Source: Oligoflexia bacterium (GTDB lineage Bacteria; Bdellovibrionota; UBA1018). Taken from it: a stretch of 47,287 bases of DNA. The notes beneath the pieces were generated by a model. That model was not told the DNA's origin and ran no database searches. It was given only the letters and a program-made list of their open reading frames with translations. Below are positions 30,374-38,660 of the stretch, piece by piece (within the stretch, counting starts at the first letter, position 1; the number at the start of each line of letters is the position of its first letter). Both the position numbers and the translations under genes were made by a program. The DNA is taken from contig CAIUGE010000025.1 of assembly GCA_903898645.1 (NCBI GenBank), positions 1 through 47,287 on the forward strand. Reading direction: 5' to 3'.

Positions 30374-31101
30374 TGTGGCGCATGCTTGCATCCATTCTTA
30401 TCGATATACCTCACTTTCTCATACATCCAAGACGCTTTAGGTGGCGAGAAACACTAGAGGCCTTAAGTACCCTTGGCGCAGGAAGCTTTCAGGTCATTAC
30501 GCTTGCAACAGCTTTTGCAGGCATTGTCATCACACATGAAATGGCCTGGCATATGCAAAAGGCGCTCCACTCTGTTGCCATGGTACCTGGCATGAGTGCA
30601 CAATTTATTGTTCGGGAACTTGCTGTTGCCGTTCCCGCTCTCCTCCTTGTCTCCAAAGTAGGTGCATCATTAACAGCTGAAATTGCAACTATGAAGATCA
30701 CCGACCAAATAGACGCCCTTCGTCTCCTTGGTATTAACCCGCTTGATTATCTTCTTTACCCACGCTTAATTGCATGTACCGTTGCGGGAGGAGCTTTAAC
30801 CCTCATCTCCATTCTTGTCACTCTTCTGTGCTCTGTTGCTACAGCTCGCGCCTACCATTTTTCACCACCAGAATACCTCGCACTTGCTGGACATTTCATG
30901 AAATTGACTGATGTTATCCAGGCCGTTATCAAAGGCTCAACCTATGGCGCAATCATTCCGATTATGAGCTGTGCCTACGGGTTTTGTTGCCGCGGAGGCG
31001 CGGAAGGCGTCGGCCATACAACGACGCAGTCAGTAGTTGCTTCGACATTGTGCGTCATAGTGCTTGATTTTATCCTGACTATGCTTTTTTCTCTCATATA
31101 A
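30373..31101 (+). CDS. MlaE-type permease, subunit 2
   Basis: 242 residues, MlaE/YrbE family. KVGASLTAEIATMKITDQIDALRLLG and CAYGFCCRGGAEGVGHTTTQSVV are the two family signatures. It has about five membrane segments. It diverges strongly from permease 1, so this is not a recent duplication. The start ATG 30373 shares one base with the stop of permease 1 (TAATG). Confidence 0.92.
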   Translation: MWRMLASILIDIPHFLIHPRRFRWRETLEALSTLGAGSFQVITLATAFAGIVITHEMAWHMQKALHSVAMVPGMSAQFIVRELAVAVPALLLVSKVGASLTAEIATMKITDQIDALRLLGINPLDYLLYPRLIACTVAGGALTLISILVTLLCSVATARAYHFSPPEYLALAGHFMKLTDVIQAVIKGSTYGAIIPIMSCAYGFCCRGGAEGVGHTTTQSVVASTLCVIVLDFILTMLFSLI

Positions 31102-31146
31102 TGCAGAAAGGTGTGCGAGCATGCAAACGAAAGGAATCACTTTGAA

Positions 31147-31971
31147 ATGAAGCAACACGAACTTAAGGCAGGAGCCTTACTCCTTCTGGCTTTCGCCTCC
31201 ATTCTTGCTTTTGCATGGATCGTAGGTGTCAATAATCCGCTTTCTCACAGACTTCACCTCTATGTAACGTACCATTTTGCAGGTGGCATTGAGATTGGCT
31301 CTCCTGTCAGAGTTTCTGGCATTAAAGTAGGCCAAGTTGATACTATTGAATTTTACGCTATGCAAAAAAGCGAGGTCATCTCCAACAAAGAGCCCGGCAG
31401 CATGCAAGATGACAAAAATACCGCACAGGCACCAGTCCGTCTGAGGCTTTCTATTGACCCAAAAGCTGCAATCAGCATACGTCAAGACAGTAAATTTTAT
31501 ATCAATCTTGCCGGCGTTATCGGCGAGCGCTACATTGAGATCACACCAGGCCATAGAAACAAGGGGGAGATCCACGAAGGTGACCAACTCATTGGTACCG
31601 ACCCTCCACGCATCGACCAACTCCTTTCACAAAGTTTTGACCTTGCAGGTAAGATTGCCAGTCTCATTGAAGATAACAAAGACGACATCACCCACACTGT
31701 TGAACTCATGGTAAAACTCAGCACGAACCTGAATAAAACTCTCACCTGGGTGGAGCGAAGCGAATTATTTAAATCAGACCTTGGCAAACTCGTCACAAGC
31801 CTGCTTGCACTGAGCCAGGATCTGCACAAAATGACACAGAAAATTCATGGACCTGAAGGTGAACGTATGATGCAATTACTCAGCAAACTGATCCAACGAT
31901 TAGAACCGCTTGAGCAAAAAGCTATCCTTGATTTCTTTCAAAAAGAAGGCATTCGAGTGCACCTTTTTTAA
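31147..31971 (+). CDS. MCE-domain (MlaD-like) periplasmic lipid-transport protein
   Basis: About 274 residues. One N-terminal membrane helix (LKAGALLLLAFASILAFAWIVG) anchors it in the inner membrane. The MCE domain (about 35-155) starts YHFAGGIEIGSPVRVSGIKVG and holds LSIDPKAAISIRQDSKFYI and GVIGERYIEI. A charged insertion (residues ~78-100) sits inside it. The C-terminus is a helical tail (VELMVKLSTNLNKTLTWVER onward), suited to forming a tunnel in a hexamer. ATG 31147 was chosen (MKQHELKAG); GTG 31111 is in frame but lacks spacing. No MlaB or MlaC gene is near, so the shuttle partners are missing or elsewhere. Confidence 0.92.
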   Translation: MKQHELKAGALLLLAFASILAFAWIVGVNNPLSHRLHLYVTYHFAGGIEIGSPVRVSGIKVGQVDTIEFYAMQKSEVISNKEPGSMQDDKNTAQAPVRLRLSIDPKAAISIRQDSKFYINLAGVIGERYIEITPGHRNKGEIHEGDQLIGTDPPRIDQLLSQSFDLAGKIASLIEDNKDDITHTVELMVKLSTNLNKTLTWVERSELFKSDLGKLVTSLLALSQDLHKMTQKIHGPEGERMMQLLSKLIQRLEPLEQKAILDFFQKEGIRVHLF

Positions 31972-31974
31972 TCT

Positions 31975-33606
31975 ATGACAGGAATGTGGCTATTTTTTCT
32001 TAACATAGTGACTGTACAAGCAACCTTCAAGCGTCACACAGAATGCCTCAACCGAGAACACCCACCTTGCCACGGCGCAGCAGGGAGCTGCATTTTTAAC
32101 GATGACGGTCAACCCGGTGGATTTGTCGCAGATACTGCGACAGTCAGCTCCCGACGAGGGCGACACGCCTATATTCATCTCGATGCCGAGGTCTGTGACC
32201 ATGCCTCTGTCTCACCTTATGCTCGCATTGATAACTCTGCCAGTATTCGTGACTCAGCCCATATTGAAGGAAACGCTACTGTCCAAGATAAAGCCTCCGT
32301 CATACAAGAAGCTATGGTCTTAGGCCCCGTTCTGATTTCAGATAATGCTATTATCTCAGGCTCAGCCGTCATCACATCCTATGCTCATGTGCGGCAGAAC
32401 GCCCATATTACTGAACATGCCACGATTACTGGGCACGCTCAAATAGCAGGCAACGCCAAGATCCTTGGCTATGCTCAGATTTCTCAATATGCAGAAGTGC
32501 GCGACTATGCGCATGTATCAGGCCACGCTATGATCACCAACCATGCTAGAATTGGTGGCACCAGCCTTATATCCGGTCATACCCTCCTTCGGCATAGCTG
32601 TATTCTTTTTGACGCCCCCACCGTCCTTGATCATGCCACAATAGAAGGACGGGCCGTCTTAAGCGGAAACTCCATTGTCGCAAACCGTGCCCGTATATCA
32701 GGCACTAGCTTTATCCAAGGCAATGCCGCAATTTTTGAAAATGCTACTATCGTCAGTGACTCATCCCTCTCTGATGCATCCTGGATTGCAGGTGAAGAAA
32801 AAATACAACGAAAAATCTACCTACATAGTGCTCATACAGTAAGAAACAACCGTATTATTGACGAACAACGCCCCACTTACCAAGAAGCCAGCGTACTCTT
32901 TCATGCTTTCGCTCAGCGTAAAACACATAGCGACGAAGAAACATGGCTGGATGAAGTCATACTCAACGACCAGACTCTTTCTATTGACGAACTACCATCA
33001 TCTCTCATCGACTCTTGGATCCTCAAAAAAGCGCATGAACCCGCACTCTTTCAGAGCATCATCAGTCAAGCCGAGGATATTGTACTGAGATCCCCCACAG
33101 AACTTCAAATCTTTGAAGACACTATGAAATCACTCCCAGAAGACTTGAAACAAAAAATAAGCTGTGCATTTGGCGAGACTCTCCATAAGAGCAAAGAGAC
33201 AAAGAACAATCCTCTTTTCCAACTCCGAAAAACAAGTCCTGTTGAACAGCTGCGTATTCGCGTCCTTCGCCTTCGTATCGAACAAGGTCTGCGTCAATCG
33301 CACTGGACCCAAAATCCAGCACATAGGGATGCGGCAGAAACAACTGACTATAATATTTGGCTCTATGATAACACCTACGATTACATCACGCTCTTAAGTG
33401 TCCTAGAAGCGATTGAATCTCAAACTATTGATCATTTCATTCACCAGATGGTATCTTTTATCTCAAGCTTTCCAGAAAACGAGTATGCCGCAAGGCAAGG
33501 ATTCCTTGAGAGTTTCACTCACCTCTATGTCACAGGGCTCTTTCCCTCGGAAGGAATTCGCCAGACATACTACCATTTTATTCTTCGTTGCGGCCATCTG
33601 TATTAA
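31975..33606 (+). CDS. Exported left-handed beta-helix (hexapeptide-repeat) protein
   Basis: 543 residues. A short signal peptide (MWLFFLNIVTVQA) precedes a Cys-containing stretch (ECLNREHPPCHGAAGSC). Residues ~73-269 are hexapeptide repeats of the type A.I.(G/D).A.(I/V), e.g. NAHITEHATITGHAQIAGNA, giving about 33 hexapeptides or 11 helix turns. The last ~270 residues are helical, without repeats. Many such sugar or acyl transferases are cytosolic enzymes with a trimeric helix, but the signal peptide and lack of catalytic His context suggest a structural or binding role here. It starts 3 bases after the MCE gene, so it is likely part of that operon; ATG 31984 is an alternative start. Function unknown. 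Confidence 0.82.
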   Translation: MTGMWLFFLNIVTVQATFKRHTECLNREHPPCHGAAGSCIFNDDGQPGGFVADTATVSSRRGRHAYIHLDAEVCDHASVSPYARIDNSASIRDSAHIEGNATVQDKASVIQEAMVLGPVLISDNAIISGSAVITSYAHVRQNAHITEHATITGHAQIAGNAKILGYAQISQYAEVRDYAHVSGHAMITNHARIGGTSLISGHTLLRHSCILFDAPTVLDHATIEGRAVLSGNSIVANRARISGTSFIQGNAAIFENATIVSDSSLSDASWIAGEEKIQRKIYLHSAHTVRNNRIIDEQRPTYQEASVLFHAFAQRKTHSDEETWLDEVILNDQTLSIDELPSSLIDSWILKKAHEPALFQSIISQAEDIVLRSPTELQIFEDTMKSLPEDLKQKISCAFGETLHKSKETKNNPLFQLRKTSPVEQLRIRVLRLRIEQGLRQSHWTQNPAHRDAAETTDYNIWLYDNTYDYITLLSVLEAIESQTIDHFIHQMVSFISSFPENEYAARQGFLESFTHLYVTGLFPSEGIRQTYYHFILRCGHLY

Positions 33607-33619
33607 TCACATAGAAAAG

Positions 33620-33695
33620 TGGTGGAGCTGACCCGAGTCGAACGGGCGACCCCCTGCTTGCAAAGCAGGTGCTCTACCAATTGAGCTACAGCCCC
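33620..33695 (-). tRNA. tRNA-Ala(UGC)
   Basis: Minus-strand cloverleaf starting GGGGCTGTAGCTCAATTGGT. The acceptor stem GGGGCTG pairs with CAGCTCC, with one G-U. The D-loop has GG; the anticodon loop reads TTTGCAA with anticodon TGC; the T-arm has GTTCGAC. The discriminator is A and CCA is encoded in the gene. It is read by the alanine GCN codons. It lies alone between the beta-helix gene and a small ORF, which is unlike its usual place in rRNA operons. Confidence 0.96.
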
Positions 33696-33787
33696 ACTAA
33701 CAACGTGACTTGATTGGTATTACCTAAACAAAGACCTCAAGGCAAGGCCTATTTGTGAAAAAAAAAGAGTTCTGCTAGCTTGAATAC

Positions 33788-34078
33788 ATGCTGACCGAAT
33801 CAAACTACATGAGCGGTTTTCTTACTGACGAAAAACAGCTCGCAGGCATTGCCAAGCTTTCAGAAACACTCTTCTCTGCATTCATCATAGAAGACGCGCA
33901 GCTCCTCTACTCAGCTGAGTTCTCGTCTCTGACCGAGGCGCTCAGCAATCTTAATCAAAGAGCGCCCCATCTCCCCTATGCTCCTATCAGTGGCTGTGGA
34001 AACTGCTCAAAAGAGGCTTGTGACCAGCAGTGCCCACTGCACACCAAAAACCCCGAAGTGCTGGAGGCAAGTACATAG
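33788..34078 (+). CDS. Small protein with a C-terminal Cys cluster
   Basis: 96 residues, not recognised. The first two thirds are helical (KQLAGIAKLSETLFSAFI, FSSLTEALSNLNQ). The C-terminal part has four Cys, CGNCSKEACDQQC, a spacing that could bind zinc or an iron-sulfur cluster. No signal peptide. The last 92 bases overlap tail-to-tail with the phosphopantetheinyl transferase gene on the other strand. The ribosome site is weak. Real gene status is moderate: the Cys spacing argues for it, the overlap and short length against it. Confidence 0.5.
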   Translation: MLTESNYMSGFLTDEKQLAGIAKLSETLFSAFIIEDAQLLYSAEFSSLTEALSNLNQRAPHLPYAPISGCGNCSKEACDQQCPLHTKNPEVLEAST

Positions 34079-34469
34079 CTAGTGATAGCACCTGACATGG
34101 AGGGTAGCTCACAGGATAGGATCGTAATTTAAAACCAAAAGCTTTTGTCATGGCCTCCTTACGGGTAAAAGCATCAAAGAAATCCTCAATTGCAGAAAAC
34201 TCTGTACCAAAAAGTCTCTGAGACATCTTTTTTTGATGGCGAATGGGCCGCATGACCTCAATATCTATACCCACCTGTACCGACGAAACAACAATAGCCA
34301 GCCAGGACCCACTATGACTTAGGCTAAAATAGGGCCCCCCGCGACAAAAAGGCTTCCCATTAACAGATCGCGTTATTTCTACTTTTGTACCTACAAACTC
34401 TCGCAACACAGCACGAAGATGCCGCTGTCTATCCTGCAAGTCTCCCTGTTTGATCACAATTTGGTACAT
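33987..34469 (-). CDS. Short Sfp-type 4'-phosphopantetheinyl transferase
   Basis: Attaches the phosphopantetheine arm to carrier proteins. About 160 residues from ATG 34469; Sfp-type proteins are usually 210-240, so the N-terminal lobe is short. The catalytic motifs are present: NGKPFC..GPYFSLSHSGSWLAI, the Mg-binding VGIDIEVMRP, and FTRKEAMTKAFG with the WxxKE-type Lys-Glu. The C-terminus beyond it is divergent. The nearest in-frame start would otherwise run under gpx on the other strand, so the ATG is likely correct. It is divergent from gpx, with start sites 57 bases apart. No acpP or synthase genes are nearby, so the target carrier is unknown. Confidence 0.78.
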   Translation of the reverse strand: MYQIVIKQGDLQDRQRHLRAVLREFVGTKVEITRSVNGKPFCRGGPYFSLSHSGSWLAIVVSSVQVGIDIEVMRPIRHQKKMSQRLFGTEFSAIEDFFDAFTRKEAMTKAFGFKLRSYPVSYPPCQVLSLAMYLPPALRGFWCAVGTAGHKPLLSSFHSH

Positions 34470-34526
34470 GCCAAAAACATAGTCTAAAGGTATGTCAAAT
34501 GCTACACTCGCGAGGGAGGTGTATGT

Positions 34527-35003
34527 ATGCGAGCTACCGATTTCAGTGTAAAAGACGCCCTTGGTCACGATATTGCCCTCTCACAGTACGCGGGCAAGGT
34601 GCTGCTGATGGTCAATGTAGCCAGTCATTGCGGCTTTACAGGCCAATATGCAGGACTGGAAGAACTCCAAAAGAAGTTCCCAAAAGACTTCTCCGTGCTT
34701 GCCTTCCCCTGTAATCAATTTGGTAATCAAGAACCAGAAGATAACCAGGAAATCCAAAAATTCTGCCAAATGAAATTTCATGTCTCATTTCCAGTTTTTG
34801 CTAAAATCGATGTCAACGGCAAAGACCGCCACCCACTCTATTCATTTCTCGTCGAACAGAAAAAAGGCTTTTTGGGCACAGAAGGAATCAAATGGAATTT
34901 CACCAAATTTCTCATTGCCAAAGATGGCTCCGTCCTGGAAAGGTTTTCACCCCAAACAGAACCTGTAGCAATTCAATCACGCATTCAAGAAGCGCTTAAA
35001 TGA
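34527..35003 (+). CDS. Glutathione peroxidase-family protein
   Basis: Reduces peroxides, usually with thioredoxin in bacteria. 158 residues. Active-site Cys in [12 protein letters not shown] (Cys rather than selenocysteine), with Gln in [11 protein letters not shown] and Trp-Asn in [10 protein letters not shown] completing the tetrad. A second Cys (KFCQM) sits where a resolving Cys is found in thioredoxin-linked forms. GGGAGG lies 7 bases before ATG. It shares ATGA with thyA, so the two are coupled. Confidence 0.95.
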   Translation: MRATDFSVKDALGHDIALSQYAGKVLLMVNVASHCGFTGQYAGLEELQKKFPKDFSVLAFPCNQFGNQEPEDNQEIQKFCQMKFHVSFPVFAKIDVNGKDRHPLYSFLVEQKKGFLGTEGIKWNFTKFLIAKDGSVLERFSPQTEPVAIQSRIQEALK

Positions 35004-35833
35004 GACAGTACTTAGATCTTTTAGACGACGTCCTCAAAAATGGCACCCCCAAGGGGGATCGTACAGGCACAGGCACCCTGTCTATGTTTGGCAAGCAGGT
35101 ACGCTATAACCTCCGGGACGGATTTCCTCTTCTGACAACAAAGAAGCTGCATATAAAATCCATCCTGCACGAGCTACTCTGGTTCCTCCAGGGCAGCACC
35201 AATGTCCAATACTTGCAACAAAACGGCGTCAAGATATGGGACGAATGGGCCACTCCCACTGGCGAACTTGGACCTGTTTATGGCTCCCAGTGGCGCCATT
35301 GGCCAGACGGTCAAGGTGGACACATTGATCAGATCGCTCAATTGATTGATGGACTCAAAAAACGCCCAGATAGTAGACGCCATCTTTTTCATGCTTGGAA
35401 TGTCGCAGCTCTTCCCGATGAAACAAAATCGCCCCAAGAAAATGCACTTGCAGGCAAGATGGCCCTCCCTCCCTGCCATCTCCTTTACCAATTTTACGTA
35501 TCCAACAAGCAGCTTTCATGCCTGCTTTTCATGAGGTCGAACGACCTTTATCTTGGCAATCCTTACAATACGGCAAGCGTAGCATTTTTAACTCATATGA
35601 TCGCGCAACAGTGCGACTTAGATGTAGGTGAGATCATCCTCTCTATTGGCGATCTCCACCTCTATAGCAACCATACCGAGCAAGCAAAACTACAACTCGC
35701 GCGCACCCCCCGCGCTCTTCCAAAATTACACATCAAACGCCTACCTCAATCACTTTTTGAGTACCAATTTGATGATTTTGAGATCCAAGACTATGACCCT
35801 CACCCACACATCCCTGCTCCTATTGCTGTTTAG
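35000..35833 (+). CDS. thyA: Thymidylate synthase
   Basis: Makes dTMP from dUMP with methylenetetrahydrofolate. 277 residues. Motifs: [12 protein letters not shown] (R of the dUMP site), [22 protein letters not shown], catalytic Cys in [28 protein letters not shown] (the usual QRSxDxFLGxPFN with Gln to Met and Phe to Tyr changes, Arg-Ser-Asp kept), and GDLHLYSNH. Classical ThyA rather than ThyX. The start overlaps the gpx stop by four bases, and the 3' end overlaps the lipoprotein gene by 41 bases. Confidence 0.96.
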   Translation: MRQYLDLLDDVLKNGTPKGDRTGTGTLSMFGKQVRYNLRDGFPLLTTKKLHIKSILHELLWFLQGSTNVQYLQQNGVKIWDEWATPTGELGPVYGSQWRHWPDGQGGHIDQIAQLIDGLKKRPDSRRHLFHAWNVAALPDETKSPQENALAGKMALPPCHLLYQFYVSNKQLSCLLFMRSNDLYLGNPYNTASVAFLTHMIAQQCDLDVGEIILSIGDLHLYSNHTEQAKLQLARTPRALPKLHIKRLPQSLFEYQFDDFEIQDYDPHPHIPAPIAV

Positions 35834-37124
35834 CGCTTGCTCTAGCCCGATCACTTTCTCTCTTCCCGAGATAAACGAATGGCATCGTGGATTCAAAGTT
35901 GTCCGCACCCTCACACATCTCCACTCGCCCTACTCCTATGACGCCTGCGATACCAAAGGCCTGAATAACGGCATACCCGATGCCGAATGCCTCAGACATC
36001 TCAGAAGCGGCATTTGCGCTAATCATGTTCATGTTGCTTTTATTACCGACCACCCATCCCATATGGCAGAATACCCCTTTGAGAAGCTCCTTTTATCCCA
36101 ACAAGGCGACACCTCAGTTGAAGGCTTTGGCACCCAAATAGGGAATTGCCCAGATGGATTCCAGCCACGTCTCGCCGCAGGCTACGAAGGCCCCGTGCTC
36201 GCGCTTGGCATGCATAAGCATTTAACAAGCGACAATCTTACTGCCCTGTATGAAAGCAAAGACATAAGCATAGCTGCATCTCTTCGTGCCGTTGGGGCTG
36301 TCGTGGGTGTCCCCCACACAGAAGACAAGGACCCAGCATGGCTTGCAGCACTCGCCCCTGACCTGATTGAGATTTACAATATCCACGCTAATGTAGATCC
36401 AAAAATTCGCGCCCTCTCACTTGGACAAGCACCCTTTATACCCACAACACAACTCGCAAGCTACCTTCTCGACCCCTACTCAACGCTCGTCCCAGAAATG
36501 AGTTTCTTAGGTTTTCTCGAGATTGCACCTATCTACTATACGCAGTGGCGAAAACTGCTTCTTGCAGGCATAAAAGTTGGCATTATAAGTGGAACAGATT
36601 CGCATGAGAATATTTTTAAGCAGATCATGAATGATGGAGAGCGCCTTGATTCCCACCGCCGCATGATGCGCCTGACAACAAGCCACGTCCTTGCTCCTGA
36701 TATAAGCATTACCTCCGTCCAAGCAGCCCTCACTGCTCACCGTTCCTATGTGGTTTTTGAAGGCCTTGGGACGCCAATTGGATTCGACTTTTTTGCATCC
36801 ACCAATCAAAACACCTTCTCAGCAGGCACCTCCCTCAGCTATGCACCAAACATCATCATAACGATGGTAGCGCCCACCCTCCATAGCGCCTCCCCAAAAG
36901 GCCCCCCTCCCTCCATCTCCCTCAAACTCTACCGCATTGATGCTACTGAAGACACTCTTGTCGCATCAGGCAGCTCTATTGTTTGGAGCGTCTCCTCAGC
37001 TGGCATCTATCGCGGCGAAGTGACAATTATACCATCCCACCTTGCTCCATGGCTGACGGATTTTGCATACCTAGCAAAACAGACATTTACATGGATACTC
37101 ACAAACCCAATATTTATTCAATAA
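35793..37124 (+). CDS. PHP-domain metallohydrolase (CehA/McbA-like) lipoprotein
   Basis: 443 residues. The start ([18 protein letters not shown]) looks like a lipoprotein signal, with Cys at residue 16; Phe at -3 of the lipobox is unusual. The body shows PHP-type metal motifs in order: [10 protein letters not shown] (HxH), [15 protein letters not shown], and the late GTDSHENI. A typical PHP protein is a phosphoesterase with a trinuclear metal centre; the substrate here is unknown. The C-terminal ~120 residues are a strand-rich add-on. ATG 35793 overlaps the end of thyA by 41 bases, and no good ribosome site is visible; the ORF is open further upstream but only in thyA sequence. Third gene of the gpx-thyA unit. 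Confidence 0.82.
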   Translation: MTLTHTSLLLLLFSACSSPITFSLPEINEWHRGFKVVRTLTHLHSPYSYDACDTKGLNNGIPDAECLRHLRSGICANHVHVAFITDHPSHMAEYPFEKLLLSQQGDTSVEGFGTQIGNCPDGFQPRLAAGYEGPVLALGMHKHLTSDNLTALYESKDISIAASLRAVGAVVGVPHTEDKDPAWLAALAPDLIEIYNIHANVDPKIRALSLGQAPFIPTTQLASYLLDPYSTLVPEMSFLGFLEIAPIYYTQWRKLLLAGIKVGIISGTDSHENIFKQIMNDGERLDSHRRMMRLTTSHVLAPDISITSVQAALTAHRSYVVFEGLGTPIGFDFFASTNQNTFSAGTSLSYAPNIIITMVAPTLHSASPKGPPPSISLKLYRIDATEDTLVASGSSIVWSVSSAGIYRGEVTIIPSHLAPWLTDFAYLAKQTFTWILTNPIFIQ

Positions 37125-37201
37125 GAGCACGTCTCACATGACCTTCGATCAAAAGAGACATTGGCTTTTATGGAAACTATAAAAAACCGATACCAGATAC
37201 T

Positions 37202-38209
37202 ATGAGGATAGCGTTTTTATGCATAGTTTATTTGTCATCGTTTGCTTCGCAAGCCATTGCCACCCCCATAGAATACGCCAAAGAAAATGTCATTATTGCT
37301 GCCCTTCATGCCGCGCAGGCTCGCATAAGACACGCTCAAGCTAGCAAAATCGACAAAACTACAACTCAAGTTGCTCTCACAGAAGCTGACATAGACGCTG
37401 CGAAAGCAGCTGTGCGTCTCGCTGCCCTCAGCGCAATAGACACTCTTCCGTCAATTCGCAGAGAAATATTAGACATTCATGCGGATAGCTCCGAAAAAAT
37501 ATATGCTGCCGCCATCTCTCTAGACGTCCTCAATAATAGCAACCTCAATGTCTGGAAAGCAGTGCGTGCTGCCTCCAGTGCCATGAATACTGCCATTGCA
37601 GCAGCCATAAAAGAAAGCGCTCAAAAAAATACCAGTATTATCGCGATTCATAAAGCGACTCAAACTGCCTGGGACATCGCCTTTGCACCCGCCTCCAATC
37701 CCGACATAAATGTGAGAGAAAAAATCGATGCCGCTATTAAAACTGCAAATGAAAGCGCTCAAAGAGAATCACGTCAAGCTACCAGCACGAGGCGCGCGTA
37801 TACAGGTACAGCTATCGAAAAACTCATTGCTACTCGTATAGCTGCACAGACCGTCAGGGATGCCGACGGCTACCTCTATCCTACTATAGATAAACACAGG
37901 GATGCTGACTATAGGGTGCGCGCCCAAACTATCGCGAGTGCTATTGAGGCTACTGCGTGGAACTTTACTGACCCCACTGTTCGACACGACATCTTAAAAG
38001 CATCCAAAGCAGCCGCTGCCAGCCTAAACGCTAACCTCGCTATAGAAAACGCAATAGACATCGTGCACCACAACGAAACAGCACACGCAGCAGTTCAAGC
38101 TGCTATTGCACATTACCAGAGTATGTTTGATGCTGTTATCAGAGCCCACACCAATAAAAAGAAAGCTGCCGATTATCTTCTGGCTGCTGCCACTGCTCAG
38201 CAGCCTTAG
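37202..38209 (+). CDS. Exported alanine-rich helical protein
   Basis: 335 residues, unrecognised. Signal peptide: MRIAFLCIVYLSSFASQAIA. The mature chain is about one quarter Ala with Ile, Thr, Asp and Lys, and is likely one long helical bundle (LTEADIDAAKAAVRLAALSA; KASKAAAASLNANLAIENAI). It has no Cys after the signal and no membrane helix. It sits alone after the PHP gene, with a possible TATAAA box at 37178-37183 and no clear -35. It resembles the Ala-rich exported proteins at 118-1626 and 11134-12213, and the three may share a role or only a style. Confidence 0.72.
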   Translation: MRIAFLCIVYLSSFASQAIATPIEYAKENVIIAALHAAQARIRHAQASKIDKTTTQVALTEADIDAAKAAVRLAALSAIDTLPSIRREILDIHADSSEKIYAAAISLDVLNNSNLNVWKAVRAASSAMNTAIAAAIKESAQKNTSIIAIHKATQTAWDIAFAPASNPDINVREKIDAAIKTANESAQRESRQATSTRRAYTGTAIEKLIATRIAAQTVRDADGYLYPTIDKHRDADYRVRAQTIASAIEATAWNFTDPTVRHDILKASKAAAASLNANLAIENAIDIVHHNETAHAAVQAAIAHYQSMFDAVIRAHTNKKKAADYLLAAATAQQP

Positions 38210-38258
38210 ATAATGATGTCACTGAAACATCTATACTTATATCTCGCTCAAAGAATAC

Positions 38259-38660
38259 CTAGAGTATCTGCACACAAATACTACGCACTATTTCATACAT
38301 CACAACAAATATTAAAAAATATAAAGGCAAATAGATAAAAATATGTTTTATTTTTAATGTATCTGTCAATTTAAGATTAAAAACAGCCAAAAAAATCAAA
38401 ATAAAACACAAAAACCAGTTCATAAGGAAATAAATACCTGATTCTTTTTTGCTCATCAGTCGAAAAAGCAGCACCACCTGAAACGGGAATTTTTCCAAGA
38501 AAAGCACAATGTGACCAAAAGTCGGATTTACGCCCAACGTAGAATAAAACGTTAAAAAAATCAAAAAAAAGTAGAGCAAAACAGAACAGAAAAAAGATAT
38601 CGTGATAGCCTTAATTATTTCTTTGAGACTCATCATTTTAGGCAAAAAATCAACATTCAT
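38259..38660 (-). CDS. Small membrane protein with about four transmembrane helices
   Basis: 133 residues, unrecognised. Four hydrophobic stretches: ISFFCSVLLYFFLIFLTFY, a shorter HIVLFLEKFPFQVVLLF, FLMNWFLCFILIFLAVF, and IFIYLPLYFLIFVVMY. Basic residues lie mainly near the ends (KMMSLKEIIKA, LKIKH). An AAAGG box precedes ATG at good spacing. The gene is markedly A+T-rich compared with its neighbours, which hints at foreign origin. Helix calls are by eye; function unknown. Confidence 0.65.
   Translation of the reverse strand: MNVDFLPKMMSLKEIIKAITISFFCSVLLYFFLIFLTFYSTLGVNPTFGHIVLFLEKFPFQVVLLFRLMSKKESGIYFLMNWFLCFILIFLAVFNLKLTDTLKIKHIFIYLPLYFLIFVVMYEIVRSICVQIL

Noticed and set aside
31101-31145. 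Tiny 13-codon ORF between permease 2 and the MCE gene
   Set aside because: Too short, with a stop just before the MCE start; likely chance.
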